From the NCBI RefSeq assembly GCF_035825295.1, contig NZ_JAYMGI010000002.1, forward strand, positions 8,058,501 through 8,122,500: a stretch of 64,000 nt of DNA. The letters are read 5' to 3'. Both the position numbers and the translations under genes were made by a program. This document shows, piece by piece, positions 16,187 through 25,486 of the stretch (position 1 is its first letter; every line of letters begins with the position of its first letter). The notes under the pieces are model-generated. The model did not search any database. It worked only from the letters and a program-made list of their open reading frames with translations, and was not told the DNA's origin. Origin of the DNA: Actinacidiphila sp. DG2A-62 (GTDB taxonomy: Bacteria > Actinomycetota > Actinomycetes > Streptomycetales > Streptomycetaceae).

Positions 16187-16774
16187 ATGGCAGATGATCA
16201 TCTGGCGCTGCAGTTCGCGGTGACCGTCCGGCACGACGGGCGCGGCGGGATCGCCGACGACCTGGCGGAGCCCGAGGGGCTCCGCCAATGGGCGCGGGCG
16301 CGCGCGGAGCTGCTCGGGCTGCCGCCCGGCGCGATCACGGTGGACGAGGGGGTGCGCGCGGCGGTGGTCGAGGTGCGTACGGCGATGCGCGCGCTGTTCG
16401 CCCGGGCGGTGCGGCCCGGGGAGCCCAGCCGCGCGGACGCCGGGCGGCTGCCCGACGCGGAGGTCGCGCTGGCGCGGCTCAACGCGGCGGCGGCGCGCAC
16501 GCCGGTGGTGCCGCGGCTGGCCTGGCCGCCGGACGGCCCGCCGCGGGCCCGGCTGTCCCCGGTCGCCGCCGGTCCGGCGGCCGACGATCTCGCCGCGGCG
16601 CTCGCCCGGGCCGCGATCGACTTCCTCGCCGGCCCCGACCTCCCGCGTCTGCGGGCCTGCCACGCCCCTCGCTGCGTCCGCTACTTCGTCCAGTCCCACC
16701 CCCGCCAGCAATGGTGCAAGCCTGCCTGCGGCAACCGGGCCCGGGTGGCCCGCCACCACGCCCGCACCCACTGA
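16187..16774 (+). CDS. CGNR zinc-finger (ABATE-domain) regulator
   Basis: A 195-residue putative transcription regulator. An N-terminal ABATE-type stress-sensing domain is followed by a C-terminal CGNR zinc finger: CHAPRCVRYFV, then WCKPACGNRARVARHH, giving four cysteines and the defining CGNR tetrapeptide. The zinc finger is thought to bind DNA and the ABATE domain small molecules. The ATG at 16187 has no binding site; TACCAT lies six bases upstream, so the mRNA may be leaderless. It is divergent from the coupled PNPOx and maleylpyruvate isomerase genes, with an inverted repeat in the 48-base gap, so it probably controls them and itself. Confidence 0.85.
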   Translation: MADDHLALQFAVTVRHDGRGGIADDLAEPEGLRQWARARAELLGLPPGAITVDEGVRAAVVEVRTAMRALFARAVRPGEPSRADAGRLPDAEVALARLNAAAARTPVVPRLAWPPDGPPRARLSPVAAGPAADDLAAALARAAIDFLAGPDLPRLRACHAPRCVRYFVQSHPRQQWCKPACGNRARVARHHARTH

Positions 16775-16826
16775 CCACCGCCCCCGGGGGTTACGGGTAC
16801 GCCCCCGACTGCCCCGATCCGTGGTC

Positions 16827-16990
16827 GCGCGACCTTCCCATGGCCGTGGCCGGTCGCGCAGTCCCCGCGCCCCTGACCTGCGGCTCGCACCATTGATCGG
16901 TCCGCCGCCAGGTGCTTTGCCCGCGGCGTGAGCCACATCAGGGGCGCGGGGAACGGCGCGACCAGCCACGGCCGGAGGAAGGTCGCACGG
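16827..16990. repeat. Long imperfect inverted repeat (Streptomyces-type intergenic element)
   Basis: The left arm (about 16827-16888) and the right arm (about 16927-16990) are imperfect reverse complements around a 38-base centre. The core is CAGGGGCGCGGGGA followed by CGCGACC and CCACGG, a string common in Streptomyces intergenic DNA. The same GGGGCGCGGGGAACTGCGCG core recurs in the 120-bp array at 32221. It would form a very large hairpin in RNA or single-stranded DNA. Confidence 0.7.
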
Positions 16991-17323
16991 CGACAGTCCG
17001 GGGCAGCCGGGGGCGTCGCCCTGACCCCTTCCCGGAGGGAGGGGCGCATGGGGAGCGCATGGGAGCCAACTCCGGGATCACGCGTAGCCCCGCGCCGAGC
17101 GCCATGGCAAGGTCGCGCGTGGGCCGACCGAAGGAACCCCGCGGCACCCGCCTCCTGCCAGGGGCGCCCCGCGGGGTTCCGGCCGGCCGCCTCCGCGTCA
17201 CCGTGGCCGGCGGTGCGCCCGGCCGCACCTCGCCGCGGGGTTCCGGCCGGTCCCGGGCGGCGCGGCGTCGAGAAGGCCGTCGCCCGAGCCCGGACCGCAG
17301 GCCGTACCCCGTACGATGGCGGC
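16991..17323. other. Non-coding stretch with short dispersed repeats
   Basis: No credible gene was found. CCGCGGGGTTCCGGCCGG occurs twice in the same orientation, at 17169-17186 and 17233-17250. The open frames crossing this region have no start signals and continue into the next gene by chance. Confidence 0.5.
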
Positions 17324-17824
17324 ATGTCCTTCCTCCGCCGCCGTAGCGCAGCCACCCCCACCGGGCCGGACTTCGACGTCCTCGCCATGGACCCCGGGGA
17401 CTGGCCCGGTGACCTCGGAGCCGGGCTGCTGCCGGGCCCGGACGGCAGCTGCCAGGGCATCTACCTGCGCTACGACCTGTTCGGCAACCGCGGCCCCGCG
17501 ATGCTGATCGGCAACCTGCCGGAGGGCTCGCCCGCCCGCGAACTGGAGGAGGGCCAGGTCCCCTTCGAGGTCGCGCAGCTCCTCGCCGCGCTCGGCAACG
17601 ACGAGCCCGCCGAGGTCACCGAGTCCGAGGACACCCCGGTCATGCACGGCGACAGCCTGCTGATCGTGCGCCGGATCAAGATCTCCGAGGCCCGCGTCGC
17701 CTGCGCCCAGTTCGAGCGCAGCGACGGCGTCCAGGTCACCATCGCCACCTGGGACCGGCCGATCACCGACGACCTGTACCAGCTGCTCAAGCCGCTGCCC
17801 GCGGAGATGTTCCAGGTCGGCTGA
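17324..17824 (+). CDS. Conserved actinomycete protein of unknown function
   Basis: A 166-residue cytoplasmic protein. I recognise the sequence style (FDVLAMDPGDWPGDLGAGLL, then QGIYLRYDLFGNRGPAMLIG) as a conserved Streptomyces hypothetical but know no function. It has no signal peptide, membrane segment or metal motif. The N-terminus is basic (MSFLRRRS) and most of the rest is mildly acidic, with alternating beta-strand-like stretches. The ATG at 17324 is chosen as the start of conserved sequence; no strong binding site precedes it. It converges with the amidase gene, with a strong hairpin between. Confidence 0.7.
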   Translation: MSFLRRRSAATPTGPDFDVLAMDPGDWPGDLGAGLLPGPDGSCQGIYLRYDLFGNRGPAMLIGNLPEGSPARELEEGQVPFEVAQLLAALGNDEPAEVTESEDTPVMHGDSLLIVRRIKISEARVACAQFERSDGVQVTIATWDRPITDDLYQLLKPLPAEMFQVG

Positions 17825-17897
17825 GCCGCCGGAGCCGCCGGAGCCGCAGCTCCGGCCGGCTCGTGGCCGCGCCGGCCCGTACGAGGACGCGACGGCC

Positions 17898-17936
17898 CGA
17901 GGGGCGCCGCCGGATCCGCTCCGGCGACGCCCCTCG
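17898..17936. terminator. Bidirectional hairpin terminator
   Basis: CGAGGGGCG, one unpaired C, and CGCCGGA pair with TCCGGCG, one unpaired A, and CGCCCCTCG around a 5-base loop: a 16-bp stem with one mismatch. It lies between the converging unknown gene and the amidase gene. Confidence 0.75.
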
Positions 17937-17985
17937 CGTCCGTTCAGCGCACACCCTCACGCGCGCGCACGCCCGCCGCCCGCGG

Positions 17986-20088
17986 TCAGCGCGGCGCCCC
18001 CGCCGTCGACGGCAGCAGCGTCACGTCCGCCGCGTTCACGTACTCCACCCGGTGCCCGAGCTGGATCTCGTAGTAGAGGTTCTGGCCCCGCACCACCTGG
18101 TGACCCGCGGTGTCGTACGTCACCGAGTAGTAGTACTCGCCGTGCACCGCGCCGCCGACCACGTACCGCTGCCCGGCCGGAACGGTGTACGGCATCGCGT
18201 AGATGCCCTGGACCGGCACGTCCGCGGGGTACGCCGCCGCCTCGGGGTAGGCGCGGCCGTACACCGGGGCGCTCGCCAGACCCGCCTTGGGCGTGACGAC
18301 CAGGCCGGCGGAGTCCACCGCGGTCGGGTGCGCCTTCGGGTTCAGGAACCACGCCTCCTGCCCGAGGTACCATATCGCGGTCCAGTCGCCCTGTCGGTCG
18401 GCGACCGCGAACTGCTGGCCGGTCGAGGCCCGCGCGCCCATGTCGTTGACGCCCGTGGTGCTCGCGCCGGTCGCCCCGTGCAGCCCGACGTCCTTGACCA
18501 GCGGCGCGTCCAGGCTCGGCGCGGAGTACAGCCGTACCGCCTCGGAGCCGTACGCCGGGCAGGTGTCCCCGGCGGTCACGCAGCCCGTGTACAGCGGCTT
18601 GTTGGTCGCGAAGTCCGGGTCGATGGTCACCACGCCGCCGCGCGGCCCGGCCGTCGCGTGGATCGGCGCGCCCAGCAGCGCCATGTAGTGGTCCCAGTCC
18701 CAGTAGGGACCGGGGTCGGTGTGCATCCCGGATATGTACGAGGCGGTCGGGCCCGGCACGTTGTCGTGGCCCAGGATGTGCTGCCGGTTCAGCGGGATGC
18801 GGTACTTCGCCGCGAGGTACTTCACCAGCCGCGCCGACGAGCGGTACATCGCCTCGGTGTACCAGGTGCCCGGGTCGATCAGGAAGCCCTCGTGCTCGAC
18901 GCCGATCGACTTGGCGTTGGTGTACCAGTTGCCCGCGTGCCAGCCCACGTCCTGCGTCCTGACGTGCTGCGCCACGTGCCCGTCGGCGGACCGCACGGTG
19001 TAGTGCCAGGCCAGGTACGTCGGGTCCTGGACCAGCTGCATCGCCGTGTCCCAGTACCCCTCGGTGTCGTGGATGACGATGGTGTCGATCTTCTCGTCGA
19101 CCGGCCGGTTCGCCTTGTCGTAGTTGCCGTAGTCGCCGCCGCCGGTCTCCTGGTACGGCGCCGGGACCCACTCGCAGCCCAGGCCCGGCGGGCACTCGGT
19201 GCCCGCGTCGTTCGCCCGCGGCAGTCCGATCCTGCCGCTCTGTCCGGCGGCCGGCGCCAGCCCCGGGTCGGCCGCGAGCACCACGTGCTCCCCGCTGTCG
19301 GTGGTCCTGGCCTGGCCCTGCCTGATCACGTCGAAGACGTCGTCGGCGAAGGACGCGGCGGTGGCCCGGTCGCCCGCGCCGGAGTAGCGGGCGACGGCGG
19401 CGTACCAGTCCGCCGGGTCCGCGCTCAGCGGCTCGCCGAGCGACGTCTGCGTGTCGGCGAGCAGCGCCGCGCCGCCGCGCAGGTTCGCCGCCGGGTCCTC
19501 GCGCAGCGCCGCCGCGGACAGCCCGGTGAGCGTCGCCGCCCGGTCCAGCGTGGTCAGCCCGGCCGGCAGCGCCGCGAGGTCGGGCGCCCGTACGGTCGCG
19601 GCGGTGATCAGCGGACGCGAGGTGTCGCCGCGCCCGTCCCCGCCCTCGCCGGCGCCCGCGGCGGTGCCGTCCGCCGCGCCCTTCCCGTCGGCCGAGGCGT
19701 CCCCAAAGTCCCCGCCGCCCTCGGCCGCGGTCTGCGGGAACTGCTTCAGCGCGGCGCGCGCGTCGGTCAGGTGCATCGGGCCGTAGCCGCCGGTGACGCT
19801 CGGCAGCCCCTGGTGGGCGTCCCACCGGGACTCCATGTACGCCACGCCCAGCAGCACGCTGTCCGGCACCCCGTACTGCCGGGCCGCGGCGCCGAACGCC
19901 TGCTGCAACGATCCCGGCGCGGCCGCGGGTTGCGCCGCGTGCGCGGCGCCCGCGCCGCCGAACAGCGGGAGCAGCGCGGCGGCGGCCACGGCTGCCGTCA
20001 GGGTGCGCGGCAGCCCGTGCGCGGCGCCCGCGCGGCGGCGGGCACGGGGTTCCTCGGGTCTGCCGGACGGGGGAGCGGTTCCTTGCAC
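17986..20088 (-). CDS. Secreted N-acetylmuramoyl-L-alanine amidase
   Basis: A 700-residue secreted cell-wall hydrolase. GTG at 20088 is chosen because GGAGGAGG lies six bases upstream; the signal peptide then ends near residue 50 (GAGAAHAA). A lysozyme/transglycosylase-like helical segment follows (QYGVPDSVLLGVAYMESRWD, with a glutamate in the usual catalytic position), then a Gly/Asp-rich linker. The amidase_2 (PGRP-like) domain spans about residues 330-475, with IDTIVIHDTEG, GWHAGNWYTNAKSIGVEHEG and MHTDPGPYWDWDHY supplying zinc-site histidines and aspartate. The last 200 residues look like SH3-type wall-binding repeats (GARASTGQQFAV, then GDWTAIWYLGQEAWF). It should cleave the amide between N-acetylmuramate and the stem peptide. 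A canonical promoter lies just upstream. Confidence 0.9.
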   Translation of the reverse strand: MQGTAPPSGRPEEPRARRRAGAAHGLPRTLTAAVAAAALLPLFGGAGAAHAAQPAAAPGSLQQAFGAAARQYGVPDSVLLGVAYMESRWDAHQGLPSVTGGYGPMHLTDARAALKQFPQTAAEGGGDFGDASADGKGAADGTAAGAGEGGDGRGDTSRPLITAATVRAPDLAALPAGLTTLDRAATLTGLSAAALREDPAANLRGGAALLADTQTSLGEPLSADPADWYAAVARYSGAGDRATAASFADDVFDVIRQGQARTTDSGEHVVLAADPGLAPAAGQSGRIGLPRANDAGTECPPGLGCEWVPAPYQETGGGDYGNYDKANRPVDEKIDTIVIHDTEGYWDTAMQLVQDPTYLAWHYTVRSADGHVAQHVRTQDVGWHAGNWYTNAKSIGVEHEGFLIDPGTWYTEAMYRSSARLVKYLAAKYRIPLNRQHILGHDNVPGPTASYISGMHTDPGPYWDWDHYMALLGAPIHATAGPRGGVVTIDPDFATNKPLYTGCVTAGDTCPAYGSEAVRLYSAPSLDAPLVKDVGLHGATGASTTGVNDMGARASTGQQFAVADRQGDWTAIWYLGQEAWFLNPKAHPTAVDSAGLVVTPKAGLASAPVYGRAYPEAAAYPADVPVQGIYAMPYTVPAGQRYVVGGAVHGEYYYSVTYDTAGHQVVRGQNLYYEIQLGHRVEYVNAADVTLLPSTAGAPR

Positions 20089-20128
20089 AGCGGCCTCCTC
20101 CATGAGTTGCCGGTCGATCGGCACCACA

Positions 20129-20157
20129 GAGGTATCGGCTCGCGGATCATCCGTCAA
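20129..20157 (-). promoter_or_regulatory. Promoter of the amidase gene
   Basis: Reading on the minus strand, TTGACG (20157-20152), a 17-base spacer and TACCTC (20134-20129) predict a start near 20122 and a leader of about 34 bases before the GTG at 20088. The -35 matches the consensus in five of six positions. Confidence 0.6.
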
Positions 20158-20321
20158 CAGCCCGTATACGACCCGGAGATGACGTTGTCTTCGCACGTCA
20201 GGGCCGGTCCGGCGAAGTTTCCGCGGGCCCCCGCGCCCACCTGGACCGCGTCAGTGGTGTGGACCACTGGGGCGGGTGGGGAGAGCCGCGGAACTCCTGC
20301 CGGAGCGGTGACACAGCCGGG

Positions 20322-20429
20322 CCGGAACCGCCCGCCGCGGACGCGGCGGTACGTCGCCGCCGGAACCGTACGCCGCGGACGCAGTCGTCCGCAGCGGTCG
20401 CCACTACCGGAGTCGCCCGCCGCGGCCGG
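20322..20429. repeat. Three interspersed copies of a 23-bp repeat
   Basis: CCGGAACCG, two variable bases and CGCCGCGGACGC appears at 20322-20344 and 20360-20382, and a more diverged copy at 20407-20429. The copies fill most of the gap (20158-20449) between the phosphotransferase stop and the amidase promoter; nothing else was found there. Confidence 0.6.
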
Positions 20430-20449
20430 AGCCGCTCGCCGGGCGCGGG

Positions 20450-21544
20450 TCAGCGGGTGCCGACCGCCGCGCGGACCGCCCGGCGCGCCACCCAGCAGTC
20501 GTCGTGCAGCCGCCGCAGCAGCAGCCGCTGCTCCTCGCCGGCCTCGACCGCGCCGGGCACGGCGGGCCCGGTGGCCCGCATCGAGCGCTGCACCGCGGTC
20601 TCGTACGTCCGGATCTCGCGCGTCAGCACCAGCATCAGGTTGACCAGGAAGGCGTCCCGCGCGTCCGGGCCGCCGGCCTGCGCCTGCTGGCTGATCTGCC
20701 GGCGCGAGGCCGGGTCGTCGCCGAGCACCGACCACAGCACCGCCAGGTCGTAGCCCGGCAGGTACCAGCCCGCGTGCTCCCAGTCCACCAGCGAGGGCCC
20801 GGCCGGCGACAGCAGCACGTTCGACAGCAGGGCGTCGCCGTGGCAGAACTGGCCCTGCGCGTGGGCCAGTCCGTGCAGCAGCTTGTGCAGGTCGCCGGTG
20901 TCGCGGTCGGTCAGCAGACCCAGCTCGTGGTAGCGGTGGATGCGCGCCGGATAGTCGATCGGCGCGTCGAAGGCGCCGGTGGGCGGCCGCCACGCGTTGA
21001 TCCGTGAGTACGCCGAGACCGCCGCGCGCACATCGGCCCTGGTCGGGGCCTGCGCCGGGTGCCGCTGCGGGGCCACCACCCGGCCGGGCATCCGCTCGAT
21101 CACCAGCACGCAGCTGTCCGGGTCCGCCGCGATCAGCCGCGGCACCCGCACCGGCGGACGGTGCCTGACGAAGGTGCGGTAGGCAGCTATCTCCTGGCGG
21201 AAACGTTCCGTCCAGGCGGGGGACTGGTCGAGCAGACACTTGGCCACCGCCGGGGCGCGCCCGGACGTGCCGATCAGCAGCGCGGTGCGGCCGCCGCGGC
21301 GGAGCAGCTGCGCGGGGGTGAATTCGGGGCAGATCCGCTGCACGGCTGCGACGGCGGTGCGAAGCTGTGCCTGCTGCGGCCCGGTCAAGTCGATCCTCCC
21401 GCTGAGCGGATGGGAGGGGGCCGCCGCCGGACCGCGCCGGACGACGCCCGCCGCCCGGCGGGGCGGCTGCCGCAACCCCGGTTCCACGACGGAGGGGAAG
21501 GCGGTACGGGCTGGTGCGGACACGGAGGACGATGCCGGATACAT
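20450..21544 (-). CDS. Aminoglycoside phosphotransferase (APH) family protein
   Basis: A 364-residue kinase-like phosphotransferase. The catalytic loop FCHGDALLSNVLL (HGDxxxxN) and the metal-binding segment SLVDWEHAGWYLPGYDLAVL are both intact, so it is probably an active kinase. The phosphate acceptor is unknown; most chromosomal members of this family in Streptomyces act on small hydroxylated metabolites, not drugs. ATG at 21544 gives the N-terminus MYPASSSVSAP, a start resembling that of Streptomyces homologues as I recall them; the binding site (GAAGGGA) is rather far upstream. It is divergent from an NsdA-like regulator across a 226-base gap. Confidence 0.8.
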   Translation of the reverse strand: MYPASSSVSAPARTAFPSVVEPGLRQPPRRAAGVVRRGPAAAPSHPLSGRIDLTGPQQAQLRTAVAAVQRICPEFTPAQLLRRGGRTALLIGTSGRAPAVAKCLLDQSPAWTERFRQEIAAYRTFVRHRPPVRVPRLIAADPDSCVLVIERMPGRVVAPQRHPAQAPTRADVRAAVSAYSRINAWRPPTGAFDAPIDYPARIHRYHELGLLTDRDTGDLHKLLHGLAHAQGQFCHGDALLSNVLLSPAGPSLVDWEHAGWYLPGYDLAVLWSVLGDDPASRRQISQQAQAGGPDARDAFLVNLMLVLTREIRTYETAVQRSMRATGPAVPGAVEAGEEQRLLLRRLHDDCWVARRAVRAAVGTR

Positions 21545-21770
21545 GGAGGAAGCAGATCCCTTCGTGTGCCTGCGGGCTGAGGGCGCGCCCGCCCCGCCCG
21601 TCCTCCGCACCCTGGGGAATGCGGCGCACAGGCGGGGTGGCGCGTTCCTACCTGACACCCGCGGACGGGTGGCAGACCATCTGGCGGACCCTGGCGAACC
21701 CTGGCGAATAGTCGCGGGGCGAATGTCGGCGGGAATAGTCTCGGCGTGCCGAGGAACCTGGGGGCTTGAC

Positions 21771-23270
21771 GTGGGCAACGAAGCCAACACCCGACTCGCG
21801 GACCTGTTCGGCCTCACCGGCTGGTCCAAGGGCGAACTCGCACGGCTGGTCAACAAGCAGGCGGCGGCCATGGGCCACCCGCAGCTGGCGACCGACACCT
21901 CGCGGGTGCGCCGCTGGATCGACACCGGCGAGTCGCCGCGCGAACCCGTGCCGCAGGTGCTGGCAGCGCTGTTCACCGAGCGCCTCGGACGTGTCGTGAC
22001 CATCGAGGATCTCGGGTTCGACCGGCGCCGGCAGACAGCGAAGAAGCGGGCCGACGACGGCCCGCCGTGGCCACCGGAGCGAACCGCCGCGGTCCTCACC
22101 GAATTCACGGGAATGGACCTCATGTTCAACCGACGCGGTCTGGTGGGCGCGGGCGCCGCGCTCGCCTCCGGCACCGTACTCAGCACGGCCATGTACGAAT
22201 GGCTGCACACCGACCCGGCCCTGGCGGCCGACGGACCGGTACTCGACGACCCCCTGCACGCGTCCGCCGACGCGGCCTCCTTCGACCGCTACGAGGCCGC
22301 CCCGGTCGGCCTCCAGGAGATCGAGGCACTGGAGCGCTCCGTGGAGGTCTTCCGCGCCTGGGACGCCTCACGCGGCGGCGGCCTGCAGCGCAAGGCCGTG
22401 GTGGGCCAGCTCAACGAGGTGGGCGGGATGCTCTCCTACCGCCATCCGCCGCAGCTGCAACGGCGGTTGTGGGGCGTCGCCGCCAACCTCGCGGTGCTCG
22501 CCGGGTGGATGTCCCACGACGTGGGCCTGGAACCCACCGCCCAGAAGTACTTCGTCATCGCCACGCACGCCGCGCGCGAGGGCGGCGACCGGCCGCGGGC
22601 CGGCGAGGCGCTGTCCCGCGCCGCCCGCCAGATGGTCCATCTGGGCCGCCCCGACGAGGCGTTGGACCTGATGAAGCTCGCCAGGTCGGGCGCGGGCGAG
22701 ACCGCGCTGCCGCGCACCCGCGCCATGCTGCACACCATCGAGGCATGGGCGCAGGCGTCCCTGGGACGCGGCCAGGACATGCGCAGAACCCTCGGCGAGG
22801 CCGAGGAGCTGTTCGTGTCGGCCGGCGACGACACCCCCGCGCCGAGCTGGATGCAGCACTTCGACGAGGCCGACCTGCACGGCATGCAGGCGCTGGCGTA
22901 CCGCACCCTGGCCGAGCACGAGCCGTCGGCGGCAGCCCAGGCGCAGATCCACGCCCGGCAGGCGATCGAACTGCGCAGCAGCGGCCACGAGCGGTCGATG
23001 ATCCTGGACTACCTCTCGCTCGCCTCGGCCTGCTTCATCGCCGGCGATCCCGAACAGGCCGACACCTACGCCAGGATGGCGCTGCTCAGCATGGGGTCGA
23101 CCTCCTCGCACCGGACCTGGGACCGGCTGCGCGAGATGTACCGGCTCACCGGCCGCTACGCCGACCAGCGCCACATCTCCGACCTGCGCCGGGAGATCGA
23201 GACGGCGATGCCGCAGCAGAAGAAGGGCAGGGCGGCGAAAACCGGCGGCAGCCGCACCACCCCGGTGTGA
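21771..23270 (+). CDS. NsdA/NsdB-like regulatory protein with TPR region
   Basis: A 499-residue protein. The N-terminal helix-turn-helix-like region GWSKGELARLVNKQAAAMGH, then DTSRVRRWIDTGESPREPVP and RVVTIEDLGF match NsdA (SCO5582), a negative regulator of Streptomyces antibiotic production and sporulation, and its paralogues. A segment FNRRGLVGAGAALASGTVL, resembling a twin-arginine stretch, lies near residue 120 as in NsdA. The remainder is helical with TPR-like repeats (residues 200-480). It is a paralogue or distant orthologue, not certainly NsdA itself. GTG at 21771 follows GGGGG. The upstream region has GAATAGTC twice, at about 21704 and 21734, and GACCCTGGCGAA repeats that could be regulatory. 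Confidence 0.75.
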   Translation: MGNEANTRLADLFGLTGWSKGELARLVNKQAAAMGHPQLATDTSRVRRWIDTGESPREPVPQVLAALFTERLGRVVTIEDLGFDRRRQTAKKRADDGPPWPPERTAAVLTEFTGMDLMFNRRGLVGAGAALASGTVLSTAMYEWLHTDPALAADGPVLDDPLHASADAASFDRYEAAPVGLQEIEALERSVEVFRAWDASRGGGLQRKAVVGQLNEVGGMLSYRHPPQLQRRLWGVAANLAVLAGWMSHDVGLEPTAQKYFVIATHAAREGGDRPRAGEALSRAARQMVHLGRPDEALDLMKLARSGAGETALPRTRAMLHTIEAWAQASLGRGQDMRRTLGEAEELFVSAGDDTPAPSWMQHFDEADLHGMQALAYRTLAEHEPSAAAQAQIHARQAIELRSSGHERSMILDYLSLASACFIAGDPEQADTYARMALLSMGSTSSHRTWDRLREMYRLTGRYADQRHISDLRREIETAMPQQKKGRAAKTGGSRTTPV

Positions 23271-23496
23271 CCGGCCCGCCGCGCCCGCGCCACCGGACCG
23301 CTCCGCCGCACCCGCGCCCCTCGCGCCCGGGGCTCCCGGCGCGCGGACCGCTGACGTACCCCGACCCGACGCCGAACGGGCCGGAGACGGTCAGGCCGCA
23401 GACGGTCGGGTGCGAGGCGACCACGGCGGACAGGACCGGGCGGGAGACCGTCCGGACACCCTGACCGCGGGGCGCGGGGCCACCCGCCAGGGGAGA

Positions 23497-23519
23497 GCGT
23501 CCGGAGCCGCTCCGGACGC
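23497..23519. terminator. Perfect 10-bp hairpin between convergent genes
   Basis: GCGTCCGGAG, loop CCG, CTCCGGACGC. It ends six bases before the stop of the minus-strand phosphatase gene and lies 226 bases past the NsdA-like gene. The rest of 23271-23496 shows no gene. Confidence 0.75.
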
Positions 23520-23524
23520 GCGCC

Positions 23525-24978
23525 TCAGCCGATCTTGGCTATCAGTATGCAGGCGTCGTCCTCGCGGTCCGGCACGCCGAACTCCTCGGCGACCATCCGC
23601 ATGCAGTCCTGCGCGGTGCCCGCCTCCGCGAACCGGGGCGCCATCGCCAGCAGCCGCTGCTCGCCCCCCTCGGGCCGGCGGCGTCGCCGGTGCGGCGGGG
23701 CACCAGGCCGTCGGTGTGCAGCACCAGCAGGTCGCCGGCGGCCAGCTCCACCCGGGCCTGGCCGTACTGCGCCCCGGAGGTCGCGCCGAGCAGGACGCCC
23801 TCCGGGCGGTCCAGGACGGACCCCGTCCCCTCGCGGAACAGCAGGGGGGCGGGGTGCGCGGCCTGCGACCACTGCAGCACCCGCGAGCGCGGGTCGTAAC
23901 GGCAGCACAGCGCGCTGCCCAGCGCGGGCTGCGGCGAGGTGTCCAGCAGTTCGTTGAGCCAGCCCATCAGCGGCGCGGGCTGAAGGCCGGCCACCGCCAT
24001 GCCGCGCAGCGCGCCCAGCAGCATCGCCATGCCCGAGGTGGCGGCCACGCCGTGGCCGGTCAGGTCGCCGACGGTCAGTAAGGAGCAGCCGTCGGGCAGC
24101 TGCATCGCGTCGTACCAGTCGCCGCCGATCAGCGCGCTGGTGGCCGACGGCAGGTAGTGCGCGGCCAGGTCCATCGTCACCGGGCCACCGCCGTCCTGCG
24201 GGAACCGCATGGCGCCGCGCCACGGGGGGAGCACGGCCTCCTGCAGCTCGACCGCCATCCGGCGCTCGGTCTGCGCGATCCGCTGCTGGCGCTCCAGGGA
24301 GTCACGGGTCTCGCGCAGGGTCCGCTGGCTGCGGCGCAGATCGCTGACGTCGCGGATCACCGCCCACATCGAGACGGTCCCGCCCTCGGGGCCGAGCACC
24401 GGCTCGCCCACCATGTGCACCGTGCGGACCGTGCCGTCCGCCCGCACGATGCGGAACTCGCCGTCGATCGGCCGCCCGTCGACCAGACAGCCGGTCACCA
24501 TCGCGGTCAGCAGCTGCTGGTCCTCGGAGAACAGCCACGAGGGCAGCTCGTCCAGCGTCAGCGGGCCGTCCTCGGGGGAGCGACCGAAGATGCGGTACAG
24601 CTCCTGCGACCACTGGACCTCGTCGGTGAGCAGGTCCCACTCGGCGCTGCCGGCCCGGCCCAGCGCGCCGACCGCGGCGGCGTCCGGCCGGCCGCCGCGC
24701 GCCGCCGGCTCCGGCGGCAGCTCGTCGGCCGCCGGGTCCGCGTCGAAGCCCTCCCGCAACTGGCCCAGGTGGGTGCCCAGGTCGTCGAGCTGGTGGACGG
24801 CGAGGTCGCACAGCGCGCGCTGCCAGCGCTGCTGGGGGTCGTCGGCGGGGGCGTCGACGTCGCCGAGGACGGCGTCGACCCGCGTCCTGAGCTGACGCGC
24901 CTGGGAGATCAGCGCGTCCACGGCACCGGCGTCCGGTGACTGAGCTGCGGGGTGACCCGCGTGCGTGGGGGACGGCAT
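23525..24978 (-). CDS. PAS-domain PP2C (SpoIIE-type) phosphatase (frameshifted)
   Basis: With one base restored this is a 484-residue signalling phosphatase. An N-terminal helical region (residues 10-70) leads to a PAS sensor (about 100-210, SAEWDLLTDEVQWSQELYRI) and a coiled linker (RRSQRTLRETRDSLERQQR), then a PPM/SpoIIE catalytic domain with manganese-binding aspartates in IGGDWYDAM, TVGDLTGHG and VLHTDGLV. Such proteins often dephosphorylate anti-anti-sigma factors for SigB/SigF-type sigma factors; one such sigma gene is 21 kb away, but a link is only a guess. The frame breaks at the C6 run 23664-23669; a seventh base restores GPRGGEQRL and the normal end FGVPDREDDACILIAKIG. As given, the frame ends at 23542 in unrelated sequence. 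ATG at 24978 follows GGAG. Confidence 0.85.
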
Positions 24979-25486
24979 GACGCACTCCGAACAGGTCTGC
25001 TGGCAGGCACGCAGGAGCGGCCGCGGCGGACGGGAAGGACCGGTAACGACTGTTGCACAGCCAGCGACGGCCCGTAAGGCATTCTGCGATACTCGATCCG
25101 GTGGTGCTTCCGGCATATGCCTGCCGAAAGCCGGAAACTCCTGCCGGGCGCCGCCCCGCTCGGCGCGCCGCGCCCGCCACCTGCCCGATCGTATGTGCGG
25201 ACGGCGTCGCGCGGCCCCGCCGGGCGCGGCCCGGACGGTAAGCGGTTGCCGCCGCCGGTTGTGGGGACCCGCCAACGGCCGGCGACCCCGGACGGGGGTG
25301 CGAGAGGGCCGCCGTACCGGCCCGGAAGCGACATCCCGCCCATGAGTCGGTAGGCTTCCGCCGCCCGTCCCCACGGAATCCGCCCGCTCCCGCCAGGCAT
25401 GAATTGTCCGGCGGTCGGTAAGGATGCCGGGCACCGGCAGCGGAAATCCCGTTGCCATGGAATCCCCCGCACCGGATGCTGACCTC
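24979..25486. other. Divergent intergenic region
   Basis: About 500 bases between the PP2C gene (minus) and the HEAT-like gene (plus). An inverted repeat TTCCGGC (25108-25114) and GCCGGAA (25130-25136) flanks the 10-bp palindrome GGCATATGCC; this AT-richer spot may be promoter or operator DNA. No further gene was seen. Confidence 0.45.
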
